From Dehalococcoidia bacterium (GTDB lineage: Bacteria; Chloroflexota; Dehalococcoidia; Lucifugimonadales; SHYT01), in the NCBI GenBank assembly GCA_009692665.1, contig SHYT01000003.1, positions 97,879 to 161,878 on the forward strand: a stretch of 64,000 bases of DNA, read 5' to 3'. Numbering within the stretch: position 1 is the stretch's first letter; every line of letters begins with the position of its first letter. A program made the position numbers and the translations under genes. Below are positions 56,139 through 64,000 of this stretch, one piece after another. The notes under the pieces were generated by a model, which saw only the letters and a list, made by a program, of their open reading frames with translations, was not told the DNA's origin and ran no database searches.

Positions 56139-57275
56139 ATGACATCTAATAAGCGGACGCCCTGGCACGCAGGCTACGGCGTGCCAACCATCTCTCTAGC
56201 AGCCCGCACTGTGCCGCTCCGCTGGTCGAAACTGGAGGAGGAATACTGGGCTAGCAGGGATGCCGCTGCCATTTGGGACCGTAGTTACCTGGGGCGCCTA
56301 CGCTCTACGGGTACCGACGTGCTGGACCTGCTGAACCGCCTTTCCACGAATAAGGTGGACTCGCTACAGGTGGGAGCGGGCGCACAGACTGTACTCACCA
56401 CAAACAAGGGCCGCATCATCGACGAGCTTACTGTGGTACGCACGCCAGACTATGTCCTGCTGCTGACATCGGAAGGGACACAAGGCCAGGTTGCTGCCTG
56501 GCTGGACACCTACACAATTACAGAAGATGCAACGTTTACGGACGTGTCAGAGCAAACGGTGCAGTTTACTGTGGCGGGGCCCAAGGCGCAGCAGCTTCTT
56601 GGCGCGGCGTTTGGACAGGCGGCGCACGCGCTGGAGGGTGTCAGCGTTGCGGTTGTACGGGGCGTTGAGGGCGATGTGCTGGTGGCACGCACGGATGCGT
56701 TGGGTCAGCCGACGTTTGAAGTGCTAGTGCCGGCGGATAGTGCGAACTCCGTTTGGGAGCGGCTGGTGGCGGTGGGTAAGCCGCTGGGCGCGCTGCCTGC
56801 GGGCGAAGAGGCGCTGGAAGTGGTGCGTGTTGCGCTTGGTGTGCCGCGTTATGGGTATGAGCTGACTACCTTGCGCAACCCGCTGGAGTCTGGCATTGCG
56901 GATGCGATTTCCTGGAATAAGGGTTGCTACATTGGGCAGGAGGTCATTGCAAGGCTGCGGACGTACCACAAGGTGCAGCGTTACCTAGTGCATCTGCACC
57001 TGGATGCGGAGGAAGTGCCGCCGACCGGGACGAAGGTATTGGTGGACGGCAAGGATGCGGGCTCAATCACAAGCGCTGTGCGTGTGCCGGGCCAAGCGGG
57101 TGTTGCTGCACTGAGCCAGCTACGGACGGCGTTTGTGCGGCAGGGGACTGTGGTACATGTCCAACTGCCCAGCGGCAAGGCCGCCAAGGGGACAGTCACC
57201 TGGGTGCCGGAACTGCCTGCTGAGGCGCTGACGCCTGCGCAACTTCTGGCGCTGGCGGAAGAGCCAGAGGAATAA
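56139..57275 (+). CDS. ygfZ: YgfZ/GcvT folate-binding protein
   Basis: 378 residues. Aminomethyltransferase fold with the YgfZ motif KGCYIGQEVIARLRTYHKVQR (Cys near residue 268) and the N-terminal AAIWDRSYLGRLRSTGTDVLDLLNRLSTNKV. Folate-dependent factor for the activity of some Fe-S enzymes. It lies between an A-type carrier and lipA, which supports that role. Confidence 0.88.
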   Translation: MTSNKRTPWHAGYGVPTISLAARTVPLRWSKLEEEYWASRDAAAIWDRSYLGRLRSTGTDVLDLLNRLSTNKVDSLQVGAGAQTVLTTNKGRIIDELTVVRTPDYVLLLTSEGTQGQVAAWLDTYTITEDATFTDVSEQTVQFTVAGPKAQQLLGAAFGQAAHALEGVSVAVVRGVEGDVLVARTDALGQPTFEVLVPADSANSVWERLVAVGKPLGALPAGEEALEVVRVALGVPRYGYELTTLRNPLESGIADAISWNKGCYIGQEVIARLRTYHKVQRYLVHLHLDAEEVPPTGTKVLVDGKDAGSITSAVRVPGQAGVAALSQLRTAFVRQGTVVHVQLPSGKAAKGTVTWVPELPAEALTPAQLLALAEEPEE

Positions 57276-57293
57276 AGAAGCGGTGAACGCGGC

Positions 57294-58205
57294 TTACTGG
57301 CCGCTCGTGGGTGTGAAGACGCGTGCGCTTGCCGCCTGCTCGTCAGCGTGGTAGGAACTCCGGACGAGGGGGCCAGACGCTACATGCTTGAAGCCCAGCT
57401 TCATCCCTTCCTCACGCAACGCCTCGAATTCCGCAGGCGTGTAGTAGCGGGCCATGGTGATGTGAACTTCTGACGGGCGCAGGTACTGGCCAACGGTCAG
57501 CAACTGACACCCGACCGAACGCAAGTCTCGCATGGTTTGGAGGATTTCCTCGGTCTCTTCACCCAAGCCGACCATGATGCCTGACTTGGTTGGAATGGCC
57601 GGAAACATCTCGGCAGAGAGGCGAAGGACTTCCAGGGAGCGGCGGTAATCGCCACGGGGGCGCACGCGCCTGAAGACACGCTCCACCGTTTCGATATTGT
57701 GGTTGAGCACGGCGGGACCAGCTTCCAGCACGGTGCGCAGGGATTGTGGGTTGGCATGAAAGTCGGGGATGAGCACCTCGACCTGGCAGGACGGGACGCG
57801 CTCGTGGACTTTTCGGATGCACGCAGCGAAGAGGTGGGCCCCGCCGTCTGGAAGATCTTCTCGGGTAACAGAAGTAATCACGCAGTAGCGAAGGTTCAGG
57901 CGCTCCACGGTGCGGGCGAGACGCTCCGGCTCCTCAATGTCCACCATGCCGTTGGGCTTGCCGGTCTTGACGGCGCAATAATGGCAGCGCCAGGAGCAAA
58001 GGTCGCCCAGGATCATGAAGGTGGCGCTTCGACGCTCCCAGCACTCGCCGATGTTGGGGCAGTGAGCCTCTTCGCAGACGGTGTGCAGGCCGCTTTCCCG
58101 AAGCAGGGAGCGGAGCTCCAAGAATGTTGGCCCTCCTGGCATTTTGACCTTCAGCCACTCGGGATGTCTGCGAGTTACAGTCACGTGCGTCTCCTGAACG
58201 CTCAT
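57294..58205 (-). CDS. lipA: Lipoyl synthase
   Basis: Radical SAM enzyme inserting sulfur into octanoyl groups. 303 residues. Auxiliary cluster ligands CEEAHCPNIGEC (CX4CX5C), radical SAM CSWRCHYC, and the C-terminal ligand serine in VRSSYHADEQ. Its ATG overlaps the stop of a small upstream ORF (ATGA). Convergent with ygfZ. Confidence 0.96.
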   Translation of the reverse strand: MSVQETHVTVTRRHPEWLKVKMPGGPTFLELRSLLRESGLHTVCEEAHCPNIGECWERRSATFMILGDLCSWRCHYCAVKTGKPNGMVDIEEPERLARTVERLNLRYCVITSVTREDLPDGGAHLFAACIRKVHERVPSCQVEVLIPDFHANPQSLRTVLEAGPAVLNHNIETVERVFRRVRPRGDYRRSLEVLRLSAEMFPAIPTKSGIMVGLGEETEEILQTMRDLRSVGCQLLTVGQYLRPSEVHITMARYYTPAEFEALREEGMKLGFKHVASGPLVRSSYHADEQAASARVFTPTSGQ

Positions 58206-58420
58206 ACTATCAGATTACCAGCCAGCCACGCCCCCGTTACCTTCCCTTGGTACAATAATTCAGCCCCGTCCAAACGGGTTAATCGCGACCACGCCAAAGA
58301 GGGTGAAGCGAGCACATTGAGATTAACTATCCGGTGCGGAAGCTGATCTACGGACAGCCGTGAACGAATGGCAAAGCGGCTATCGCCAACCTGGAGACAA
58401 ATAGCTCCGGCGCGCGGCAT
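58202..58420 (-). CDS. Hypothetical 72-residue protein coupled to lipA
   Basis: Reads MPRAGAICLQVGDSRFAIRS and continues with a mixed, non-repetitive sequence ending in GAWLAGNLIV. Stop TGA overlaps the lipA ATG. No family recognised and no strong ribosome site upstream, so it may be a real small gene or a chance open frame. The overlap argues in its favour. Confidence 0.4.
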   Translation of the reverse strand: MPRAGAICLQVGDSRFAIRSRLSVDQLPHRIVNLNVLASPSLAWSRLTRLDGAELLYQGKVTGAWLAGNLIV

Positions 58421-58476
58421 ACTGACGCCGATAATGTGGACGCCTAGCGCGGGAACATGGTAACGGGAGCACGCTG

Positions 58477-58821
58477 ATGGCCCAGGACTGTATCTTCTGC
58501 AAAATCGGCGCTGGCACCATCTCCAGCACGATGCTGTACAAGGATGAGACCTGTTTCGTGATCAGGGACATCCATCCCAAGGCGCCCACCCACTTGCTGG
58601 TCATCCCCCAGCGCCACTTCACGATGTTGACTGGTGCACAGGCGCCTGATGGAGGCATGATCGGGCACTTGCTCGTCGTGGCGGCGAAGGTGGCCAAGCA
58701 GGAGGGCGTTGCTGAGTCCGGGTATCGGTTGGTGGTAAACCAGGGCGAGCACTCCGGACAAGAGGTTCCGCATTTGCATATACACGTGCTTGGCGGGCGG
58801 AAGCTTTCGGGAATGGGATAA
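58477..58821 (+). CDS. HIT-family protein
   Basis: Histidine-triad nucleotide hydrolase, 114 residues. CIFCKIGAGTISSTM at the N-terminus, THLLVIPQRHF and the triad EVPHLHIHVLGGRKL at the end. Likely a purine nucleoside phosphoramidase (HinT-like). Five bases before the HD gene, so probably cotranscribed. Confidence 0.92.
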   Translation: MAQDCIFCKIGAGTISSTMLYKDETCFVIRDIHPKAPTHLLVIPQRHFTMLTGAQAPDGGMIGHLLVVAAKVAKQEGVAESGYRLVVNQGEHSGQEVPHLHIHVLGGRKLSGMG

Positions 58822-58826
58822 GACGC

Positions 58827-59417
58827 ATGGTTGCCATAGATTTTGTCCTCCATAAAGTTGAGGCGGCGCTGAAAGAATTGCCACCAGGCCTGCAAGACCA
58901 TATTGAACGTGCCCGCGTGCTTGCCCGTTTGTTCGCGGGTGCGCACAGTGTAAACGTCGCGAAAGCAGACCTCGCGGCAGCGGCGCACGACTTGGCTCGG
59001 GCGTACGACGATGCGAAGCAGTTTGCTGAAGCGGGCCGGCTTGGCATCGCACCCAATGCGGTGGAGCGGGAGACGCCTCTGCTGCTCCACGGCCCCATTG
59101 CCGCCGAGTACCTGCGGCAGGAAATGGGCTGCGTGGATGCGGACGTGCTGGAAGCGGTGTGCTGGCACACGACCTGTCGCGTCGGCATGGGCATGCTAGG
59201 TCAAGTGGTCTTTCTGGCAGACAAAGTAGAGCCGCATAAAGTGGCGCGGAGGCCGTTCCTGGAGCGTGTCCGCGACCTGGCGCCCAATGACCCCTCCGGC
59301 GCTATTGCGCTCTACCTCACGGACGAACTGGAGCGTCTGCTGCGCGAGGGGTTTCTGCTTCACCCGATCGCGGTGGAGGCGCGAAATCACTTTGTGGTCC
59401 AATCTCGGAAACGGTAG
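58827..59417 (+). CDS. YqeK-like HD-domain hydrolase
   Basis: 196 residues. HD motifs HIERARVLARLFAG, AAHDLAR, LLHGPIAAEYLRQ and CWHTTCR, with FLADKVEPHK near the middle, match the YqeK symmetrical Ap4A hydrolase-like family. The reading order of His/Asp residues is complete. Follows the HIT gene, consistent with a nucleotide-metabolism pair. Its 3' end overlaps the broken TauE gene on the other strand. Confidence 0.8.
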   Translation: MVAIDFVLHKVEAALKELPPGLQDHIERARVLARLFAGAHSVNVAKADLAAAAHDLARAYDDAKQFAEAGRLGIAPNAVERETPLLLHGPIAAEYLRQEMGCVDADVLEAVCWHTTCRVGMGMLGQVVFLADKVEPHKVARRPFLERVRDLAPNDPSGAIALYLTDELERLLREGFLLHPIAVEARNHFVVQSRKR

Positions 59418-60263
59418 GGCAACTCAACGCCAGGAACAAAACCCGCAAGCCTACCAGTCCCAACGTTAGTGCCACCCCCCTGATAATCCAATCGCCCCGC
59501 ACGCGCTTCGACAGGTACGCCCCGAGTTGCGTGCCGATAATCACGCCCATCGTGAGTACCGTCAGCCTGCGCCACCCGCTCGTAAAGTCGCCCACGACAA
59601 TATGGGTGACTACCCCAGCCAATGACATGATTATGAGCACGAACTGCGTCGTGGCCGTGGCAATGAGAATGGGAAGGTTTAGCATGTAGGCCAGCACCGG
59701 CACCTGGTTAATGCCGCCGCCAATGCCGAGCACGCTGGAGAAGAAACCAACAAAAAGACTGATCGCCGCGCCCAGCTTTGCGTTGTAGGCCCACGAGTGC
59801 GCCGTTCCATCCACCTCTACCAGCGTGCGCTTCGTGTCGCCCGTCGCAATGGGTCTTGACGGGAAATCCGGCTTCCTCGCGGCCTGAGCAATAAGAACCC
59901 GCATGTGAGCATCATGGCGATGCCGAATACAAGGTCAAAGAGGCGGCGCGGCATGGCATTCGTGACCAGCGCCCCCGCGATAGCTCCTGGAACAGTGGCT
60001 ACCGCGAGGAGGAGTCCCGACTTGTAGTCAATACGCTTCATCCGGCCGTACGCCAGCGAGCCGGACAGCGCATTAAAGAACACCATCGCCAGGGAAATGC
60101 GGGTGATAATCTCAGGGCTTTCTTGCGGGTACAGTAGAAGCAGCAGAGGCGCGGGCATAAATCCGCCGCCCCAGCCAATGAGTGTGCCCACGACACCCAC
60201 CACGAAGCCAGATAGTATCAGCCAGAGGTATACAGCGGGGAAGTTGGTGATGAAAACACTCAT
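59317..60263 (-). pseudogene. Broken TauE/SafE-family permease
   Basis: Eight-helix permease split by one frameshift. The first part (60263 to about 59860: GTLIGWGGGFMPAPLL, RIDYKSGLLLAVATVPGAIAGALV) ends around LLLRPRG. The second part continues in another frame (PDFPSRPIATGDTKRT, then FFSSVLGIGGGINQVPVLAYML and the last helices). A single base lost near 59870-59885 explains the break. The intact paralogue at 60.5-61.3 kb confirms the layout. The 3' end as read overlaps yqeK. Confidence 0.8.
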
Positions 60264-60295
60264 GCCCGTTCACCTGGCGGCAGGTTGTTAAATAG

Positions 60296-60321
60296 CGAGT
60301 CCAGCATGCAAGCTGGACTCG
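60296..60321. promoter_or_regulatory. 10-bp perfect hairpin upstream of the broken TauE gene
   Basis: CGAGTCCAGC pairs with GCTGGACTCG across ATGCAA, 33 bases before the TauE start on the minus strand. No U-run. Possible operator or leader hairpin. Confidence 0.4.
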
Positions 60322-60511
60322 TATATGGAGGCTATGTCCATAGGAACAACACAGGCACAGGTACAGAAGCAGGCCGCTTGCTGCAAAGAGGAAGGCCCTG
60401 TTGCGTGCAGCACGTTTTCTACTCCGCGGGTGTTCGCCAATGCACCCTAGCGCGGGATGCGCGCGCTGTCAACGAGCACTAGACAGGCATCCAAGGAAGA
60501 AGGGGCCGTGT

Positions 60512-61330
60512 TCAGAGTGACAGTCCCTTGATGATGAGCGTCGCGCCGGTTGCCAGGAGGCCGAGCGAGAGCATGATAACTACCACGCGCGCGCGGAGTT
60601 TTGGCGCTACCTTCGCGCCTACCTGCCCCCCAGCAAGAGCGCCGATGCTCAGGTAGAAGAAGACCGGCCAGTTGATATTTCCCAGCAAGGCGTGGCTAGC
60701 GACGCCAATAGGCACTGATAGGGACATGGCGAACATAGACGTGGCGGTTGCCACTGTTACTGGAAATCCGAAGATCGAAATGAGCATAGGGACACGCAGC
60801 AACCCGCCGCCAATGCCGAAGAAGCTGGAGAGGAAGCCGAACATGGCGGTCACGGACATGGTTGGCACCGCCCGGAAGGAATACTCGTAGCGCAGGCCGG
60901 TAGAGGTGACTATTGTGCGCGGGCTGGAACCTTTGGCAGCCGCAGCTTTGGTGTTCGCGGTTGGCCGCTTGCGGAGCATGAGGAACAACGAGATGCCGAT
61001 GATGAGCAGTCCATAGGACACTAACACAAGTGCGCCGGACGCCTTCTTCACCGCAACGGCGCCGAAGATCAGACCAGGCATCTCAGCCATGGCAAGAAGC
61101 ACGCCACTCTTGTAGTCAATGAACCGAGTGCGAGCATAACCAATGGCGGCGGAGATGGACGTGACCAGCACCGCTGCAAGGCTAGTGCCGACGGCGATCG
61201 ACGGCTGGAAGCCCCATACCAAGATCAGCGTGGGACTCATAACGAACCCACCGCCCGCGCCGACGATGGCGCCATACGTGCCTCCAAAGAGGCCAAGCGC
61301 TATGAGCGCAATGGGTTCGTACCAGGGCAT
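60512..61330 (-). CDS. TauE/SafE-family sulfite/organosulfonate permease
   Basis: 272 residues, intact. Two inverted halves: GTYGAIVGAGGGFVMSPTLIL and FGFLSSFFGIGGGLLRVPMLI, each with the GAGGG/GIGGG signature, and FIDYKSGVLLAMAEMPG. Start ATG 61330 lies 43 bases after gltX; the longer frame to 61399 overlaps gltX and adds a non-membrane head. Substrate unknown. Confidence 0.82.
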   Translation of the reverse strand: MPWYEPIALIALGLFGGTYGAIVGAGGGFVMSPTLILVWGFQPSIAVGTSLAAVLVTSISAAIGYARTRFIDYKSGVLLAMAEMPGLIFGAVAVKKASGALVLVSYGLLIIGISLFLMLRKRPTANTKAAAAKGSSPRTIVTSTGLRYEYSFRAVPTMSVTAMFGFLSSFFGIGGGLLRVPMLISIFGFPVTVATATSMFAMSLSVPIGVASHALLGNINWPVFFYLSIGALAGGQVGAKVAPKLRARVVVIMLSLGLLATGATLIIKGLSL

Positions 61331-61373
61331 AGGCGCACACTCCAGAGCAAGATAGTTGTGGGCTCGTGGAACC

Positions 61374-62885
61374 TTACGCTTGTGCGGCGAGCATGTCAAT
61401 CGACTGGCGAAGGCGAGCCATGGAACGCTCCTTGCCCAGCACTTCCATGGTCTGGAAGAGCGGCGGCGTTGCGGTGCGTCCAGTCACGGCCACGCGGATA
61501 GCACCGAAGAACTGCCCAGCCTTCAGGTTTAACTGCTCGGCCAGCGCGCGCATGAGCTCCTCTAATGCGTGAGCTCCCCAGACGGGCTGCGTATCTAGCT
61601 GCTCTGTGGCCAACTTCAGCGCGTTCAGGGTGCCGGCTTTGTCCATGCCTTTTTGAATGAGCAGAGCCGGGTCGTAGGAAAGCTGCTCTTCGAAGAAGAA
61701 GCTGGTTAGCTCAGCCCCTTCAGACAAGATACGCAGACGCTCCTGCACCAGCGGGACGAGCTTGCTGACGTAGGCCCTGTTTACCGGACGCTTGACGGTT
61801 GCGGGCAAGCCGCCCTCGTCGGCAGGCTTTTCCAGAAAGGGCACTAGCTTTTCCGCAAGCTCCGCGGGTTGCAAGGCGCGAATGTACATACCGTTGATCC
61901 ACTGCAGCTTCTCTGGGTTGAAGATGGCGCCGGCCTTGGTGATGCGCTCAATGCTGAAGTGCCTAATCATCTCCTCGCGGGGGATGATTTCGGTCTTGTC
62001 GTCCAGAGACCAGCCCAAGAGCGCGAGGAAGTTGGTCATGGCGTCCGGCAGATAGCCCTCGTCGCGGTAGGCGAGCACGGAGGTAGAACCGTGGCGCTTG
62101 GACATTTTGGAACGGTCTGCGCCCAGGATGAGGGGCATGTGGGCGAACTGCGGGTGCTGCCAGCCAAACGCCTCGTACAGCATGACGTGGCGTGGTGTGC
62201 TGGGCAGCCACTCCTCTGCGCGCATGACGTGGGAGATTTGCATGTGGTGGTCGTCCACGATGTTCGCCAGATGGTACGTCGGGAACTTGTCGGATTTGAG
62301 CAAGACGAAATCGTCCAGGAGCTTCCGCTCCCAGGTGACATCCCCGCGCACCAGGTCGTGGATGGACGTGGCGCCCTCCTGAGGCATACGGAACCGCACA
62401 ACGTGCGGAGTGCCAGCGGCCATCTGCTGCTCTACTTCGGATGCAGGAAGGTCGCGACAATGGCGGTCATATCCCGGTGGGACTTTTGCTTGCTGCTGCG
62501 CACGCCGCACGGCTTCCAGCCGGGCAGGGGAGCAAAAGCAGCGGTAGGCGTGGCTGGTCTGGATAAGCTGGTCGGCGTACTTGTGGTAGAGATTGAGCCG
62601 ATGTGATTGGAAGTACGGGCCGAAGGGGCCCTTGCTGCCCCTTCCGTCGTCCGCGGGGCCTTCGGCCCAGTCAAGGCCCAGCCACTTCAGCCCCTCCATG
62701 ATGGCGAGGACCGAGGTATCTACCCGGCGGCCCTGATCCGTGTCTTCAATGCGGAGGATGAACGTGCCGCCGTGCCTGCGCGCAAAAAGCCAGTTGAAAA
62801 GCGCTGTGCGCACGCTGCCCAAATGTGGGTCGCCTGTGGGACTTGGCGCATAGCGGACACGGACGCTTTTCATGTCTGTAGTCAT
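61374..62885 (-). CDS. gltX: Glutamate-tRNA ligase
   Basis: 503 residues. Class I signatures YAPSPTGDPHLGSVRTAL (HLGS, HIGH equivalent) and KMSKRHG, plus a zinc-type CFCSP...YDRHC stretch near residue 115-140, and C-terminal anticodon-binding domain. First two bases of the window's minus block before the permeases. Start ATG 62885. Confidence 0.96.
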   Translation of the reverse strand: MTTDMKSVRVRYAPSPTGDPHLGSVRTALFNWLFARRHGGTFILRIEDTDQGRRVDTSVLAIMEGLKWLGLDWAEGPADDGRGSKGPFGPYFQSHRLNLYHKYADQLIQTSHAYRCFCSPARLEAVRRAQQQAKVPPGYDRHCRDLPASEVEQQMAAGTPHVVRFRMPQEGATSIHDLVRGDVTWERKLLDDFVLLKSDKFPTYHLANIVDDHHMQISHVMRAEEWLPSTPRHVMLYEAFGWQHPQFAHMPLILGADRSKMSKRHGSTSVLAYRDEGYLPDAMTNFLALLGWSLDDKTEIIPREEMIRHFSIERITKAGAIFNPEKLQWINGMYIRALQPAELAEKLVPFLEKPADEGGLPATVKRPVNRAYVSKLVPLVQERLRILSEGAELTSFFFEEQLSYDPALLIQKGMDKAGTLNALKLATEQLDTQPVWGAHALEELMRALAEQLNLKAGQFFGAIRVAVTGRTATPPLFQTMEVLGKERSMARLRQSIDMLAAQA

Positions 62886-62949
62886 AGTTTTTCTATTGTA
62901 CCGTAGCTGGCAGTTTCAGCGAAGTCATGCGGAGAGCGGGGACGGTTCC

Positions 62950-63561
62950 CTAACGGCCAAACACGTTTGGCAGTAGTTCTGTCAGTCCCCGCCGGATGAG
63001 TTGTATTCCGATTGCGGCTTGGAGCAGGTAGGCGCCCTTGGCGAAGGCTTTCAGGCCACCCTCGCCGAGGACGCGGGTGATGCGGTGTGCCTGCCTGAAG
63101 ACTAGTCCCGCCAAGGCAACGTTCGCAAGGACAATCCACGGGCTGTGCAGAGTGCCTAGCAGATGATGAGAGCTATGGCAGCGGGGCCCACAACAAGAGG
63201 CGTACCCATGGGGACAATGGCCATCAACTCATTGGGAGCAGGCGGCTGCGCGGTCTCCGGGGACACGAGATCTCGCAGAGAGATGACGGTCAGGACAAGG
63301 CCGCCTGCGATGACGAAGTCGGGAACGGTGAGCCCGAGGACGGAGAAGATAAACTGGCCCAGAACCAGGAAGAGCAGACCGGCCATTGTGGCGGTGATGA
63401 GCACGACACGGATCACGCGCGGGCGGCGCTTGGGTTGGAGTGGGCTGAGGAATGGAACAAGAAATGGCAGGACGTGAAAGCGGGTCCATTGCCACAAAGA
63501 GCTGGAGGAAGGCCACCGAGAACTCTTGCGCTATGTCCACGAACTCGCCCATAGTGGACAT
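62950..63561 (-). pseudogene. marC: Broken MarC-family membrane protein
   Basis: Six-helix MarC/UPF0056 protein in three frames. Part 1 (MSTMGEFVDIAQEFSVAFLQLFVAMDPLS) shifts near 63473 to part 2 (VLPFLVPFLSPLQPKRRPRV, FSVLGLTVPDFVIAGGLVLTVISL, GTPLVVGPAAIALIIC), which shifts near 63158 to part 3 (LGTLHSPWIVLANVALAG, GIQLIRRGLTELLPNVFGR). All three parts align to one MarC protein, so the gene is complete but interrupted twice. Confidence 0.82.
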
Positions 63562-63637
63562 GATAAGGCAGATACGCGCCCCTTAGATACTCAAAGTTCA
63601 ACGGCGCTGGAAGGCGCGTGTACGCTAGGCGCTCTGC

Positions 63638-63643
63638 TATAAT
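63638..63643 (+). promoter_or_regulatory. TATAAT upstream of tRNA-Ala
   Basis: Perfect -10 hexamer 79 bases before the tRNA; no clear -35. Between them a 7-bp hairpin (GGCAAAC/GTTTGCC, 63655-63672) would be in the precursor leader. Confidence 0.4.
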
Positions 63644-63721
63644 GACACCAGTCTGGCAAACGCCCGTTTGCCGATGTGATGCCCTGCTCTACAGTAGTTG
63701 AAATGTAGAGTTAATATGTCT

Positions 63722-63797
63722 GGGGATATAGCTCAGCTGGGAGAGCGTGTGTATGGCATACACAAGGTCGCCGGTTCGAGCCCGGCTATCTCCACCA
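63722..63797 (+). tRNA. tRNA-Ala, anticodon GGC, CCA encoded
   Basis: Acceptor GGGGATA pairs with TATCTCC, including the G3-U70 pair that marks alanine. D arm GCTC/GAGC, anticodon stem TGTGT/ACACA with loop ATGGCAT, T arm GCCGG/CCGGC with TTCGAGC loop. Loop ends give A32-U38, known as a conserved feature of bacterial tRNA-Ala(GGC). CCA at 63795-63797 is encoded. It reads GCC (and GCU) codons. Confidence 0.97.
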
Positions 63798-63804
63798 GAA
63801 AAGC

Positions 63805-63831
63805 AAAGGGAGGGACAATGTCCCTCCCTTT
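63805..63831. terminator. Bidirectional terminator after tRNA-Ala
   Basis: AAAGGGAGGGAC pairs with GTCCCTCCCTTT (12 bp, loop AAT), then TGTTT on the plus strand and A-rich on the other. Lies between the tRNA (+) and the DUF1059 gene (-). Confidence 0.88.
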
Positions 63832-63852
63832 TGTTTGCATCGTGCTTCTAGG

Positions 63853-64000
63853 CTATTCGGGGCGAACCATCGCTAAGACCTGTTCTCGCGTGATTTGGAT
63901 TCGGTGTGCCTCGCGAGCATGGCGCTGTGCCTGACGAACCAACTCGTCATCGTCCCGTCCTTTGATCACCACTCCGCACTCACAACTGACTGTGTGAGAA
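63853..64000 (-). CDS. DUF1059-like small protein (partial)
   Basis: The last 48 residues of a minus-strand gene entering from beyond the window: SHTVSCECGVVIKGRDDDEL, then VRQAQRHAREAHRIQI and VLAMVRPE. The C-E-C-G front, (D/E)ELV and HAREAH match the DUF1059 family of about 60 residues. Its N-terminal few residues and start lie outside. Confidence 0.7.
   Translation of the reverse strand, partial: SHTVSCECGVVIKGRDDDELVRQAQRHAREAHRIQITREQVLAMVRPE

Overview
The window is a compact, moderately GC-rich bacterial chromosome segment, almost entirely housekeeping. No complete insertion sequence, prophage, CRISPR array or rRNA operon was seen. The gene families suggest a monoderm-like lineage, most likely Chloroflexota (Dehalococcoidia/SAR202-like). 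The clues are RNase Y with YmdB, PlsX/PlsY, a FabL-type enoyl reductase, Rex, Jag/YidC, an 11-subunit complex I cluster without nuoEFG, a short HicB-like remnant of the MLTEYIQAAL type, and no LPS or Bam genes. This assignment is an inference from content; no 16S gene is present.

Layout. 1-6.5 kb (+): the end of a DUF2851-like gene, rny-ymdB-PHP-plsY, a B-box membrane protein and a PLP aminotransferase. 6.5-10.5 kb (-): a small self-contained transcript with a sequestered Shine-Dalgarno, then uvrA followed by liaI/liaF-like genes. 10.9-21.4 kb (+): nuoABCD, a 36-aa membrane ORF, then nuoHIJKLMN. 21.5-27.5 kb: a broken CDF transporter, pyrG, a fructose-6-phosphate aldolase/transaldolase, rho and a broken PLD/zinc-ribbon gene. 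27.7-36.8 kb (-): rpmH-rnpA-yidD-BamB-like lipoprotein-yidC-jag, then a HemL-like aminotransferase, an NDUFA9-like reductase, folC and fabF. 37-45.5 kb: rex (+) facing the complete atp operon (-), which carries a 31-aa membrane ORF and an enlarged subunit a. 45.7-54.9 kb: bifunctional nuclease, plsX-fabG-fabL, moaA, rdgB, fbp-fba, a CoA-binding protein and a TPR protein. 55.4-64 kb: A-type Fe-S carrier, ygfZ, lipA, HIT, YqeK-like, TauE/SafE genes, gltX, a broken marC, tRNA-Ala(GGC) and the end of a DUF1059 gene.

How it works together. Complex I and F1Fo ATP synthase form the energy core, with Rex (an NADH/NAD+ sensor) convergent to atp. PlsX, PlsY, FabG, FabL and FabF cover much of fatty-acid and phospholipid synthesis. 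Fbp, class I Fba and the Fsa/transaldolase point to gluconeogenesis and pentose interconversion. The A-type carrier, YgfZ, LipA and MoaA form an Fe-S and cofactor group.

Most notable: (i) two bioenergetic operons each carry a tiny, translationally coupled, single-helix membrane ORF, and the nuo one resembles the extra N-terminal helix of its own NuoH; (ii) ATP synthase subunit a carries an extra domain of about 110 residues whose end resembles ribosomal protein L15; (iii) a 17-codon ORF with a near-perfect Shine-Dalgarno lies in a hairpin that would hide it, in its own promoter-terminator unit; (iv) five accessory genes (CDF, PLD, HicB-like, TauE, MarC) are broken while core genes appear intact. 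Promoters of the TTGACA-N17/18-TAtaaT type are readable at several operons, some with very short leaders.
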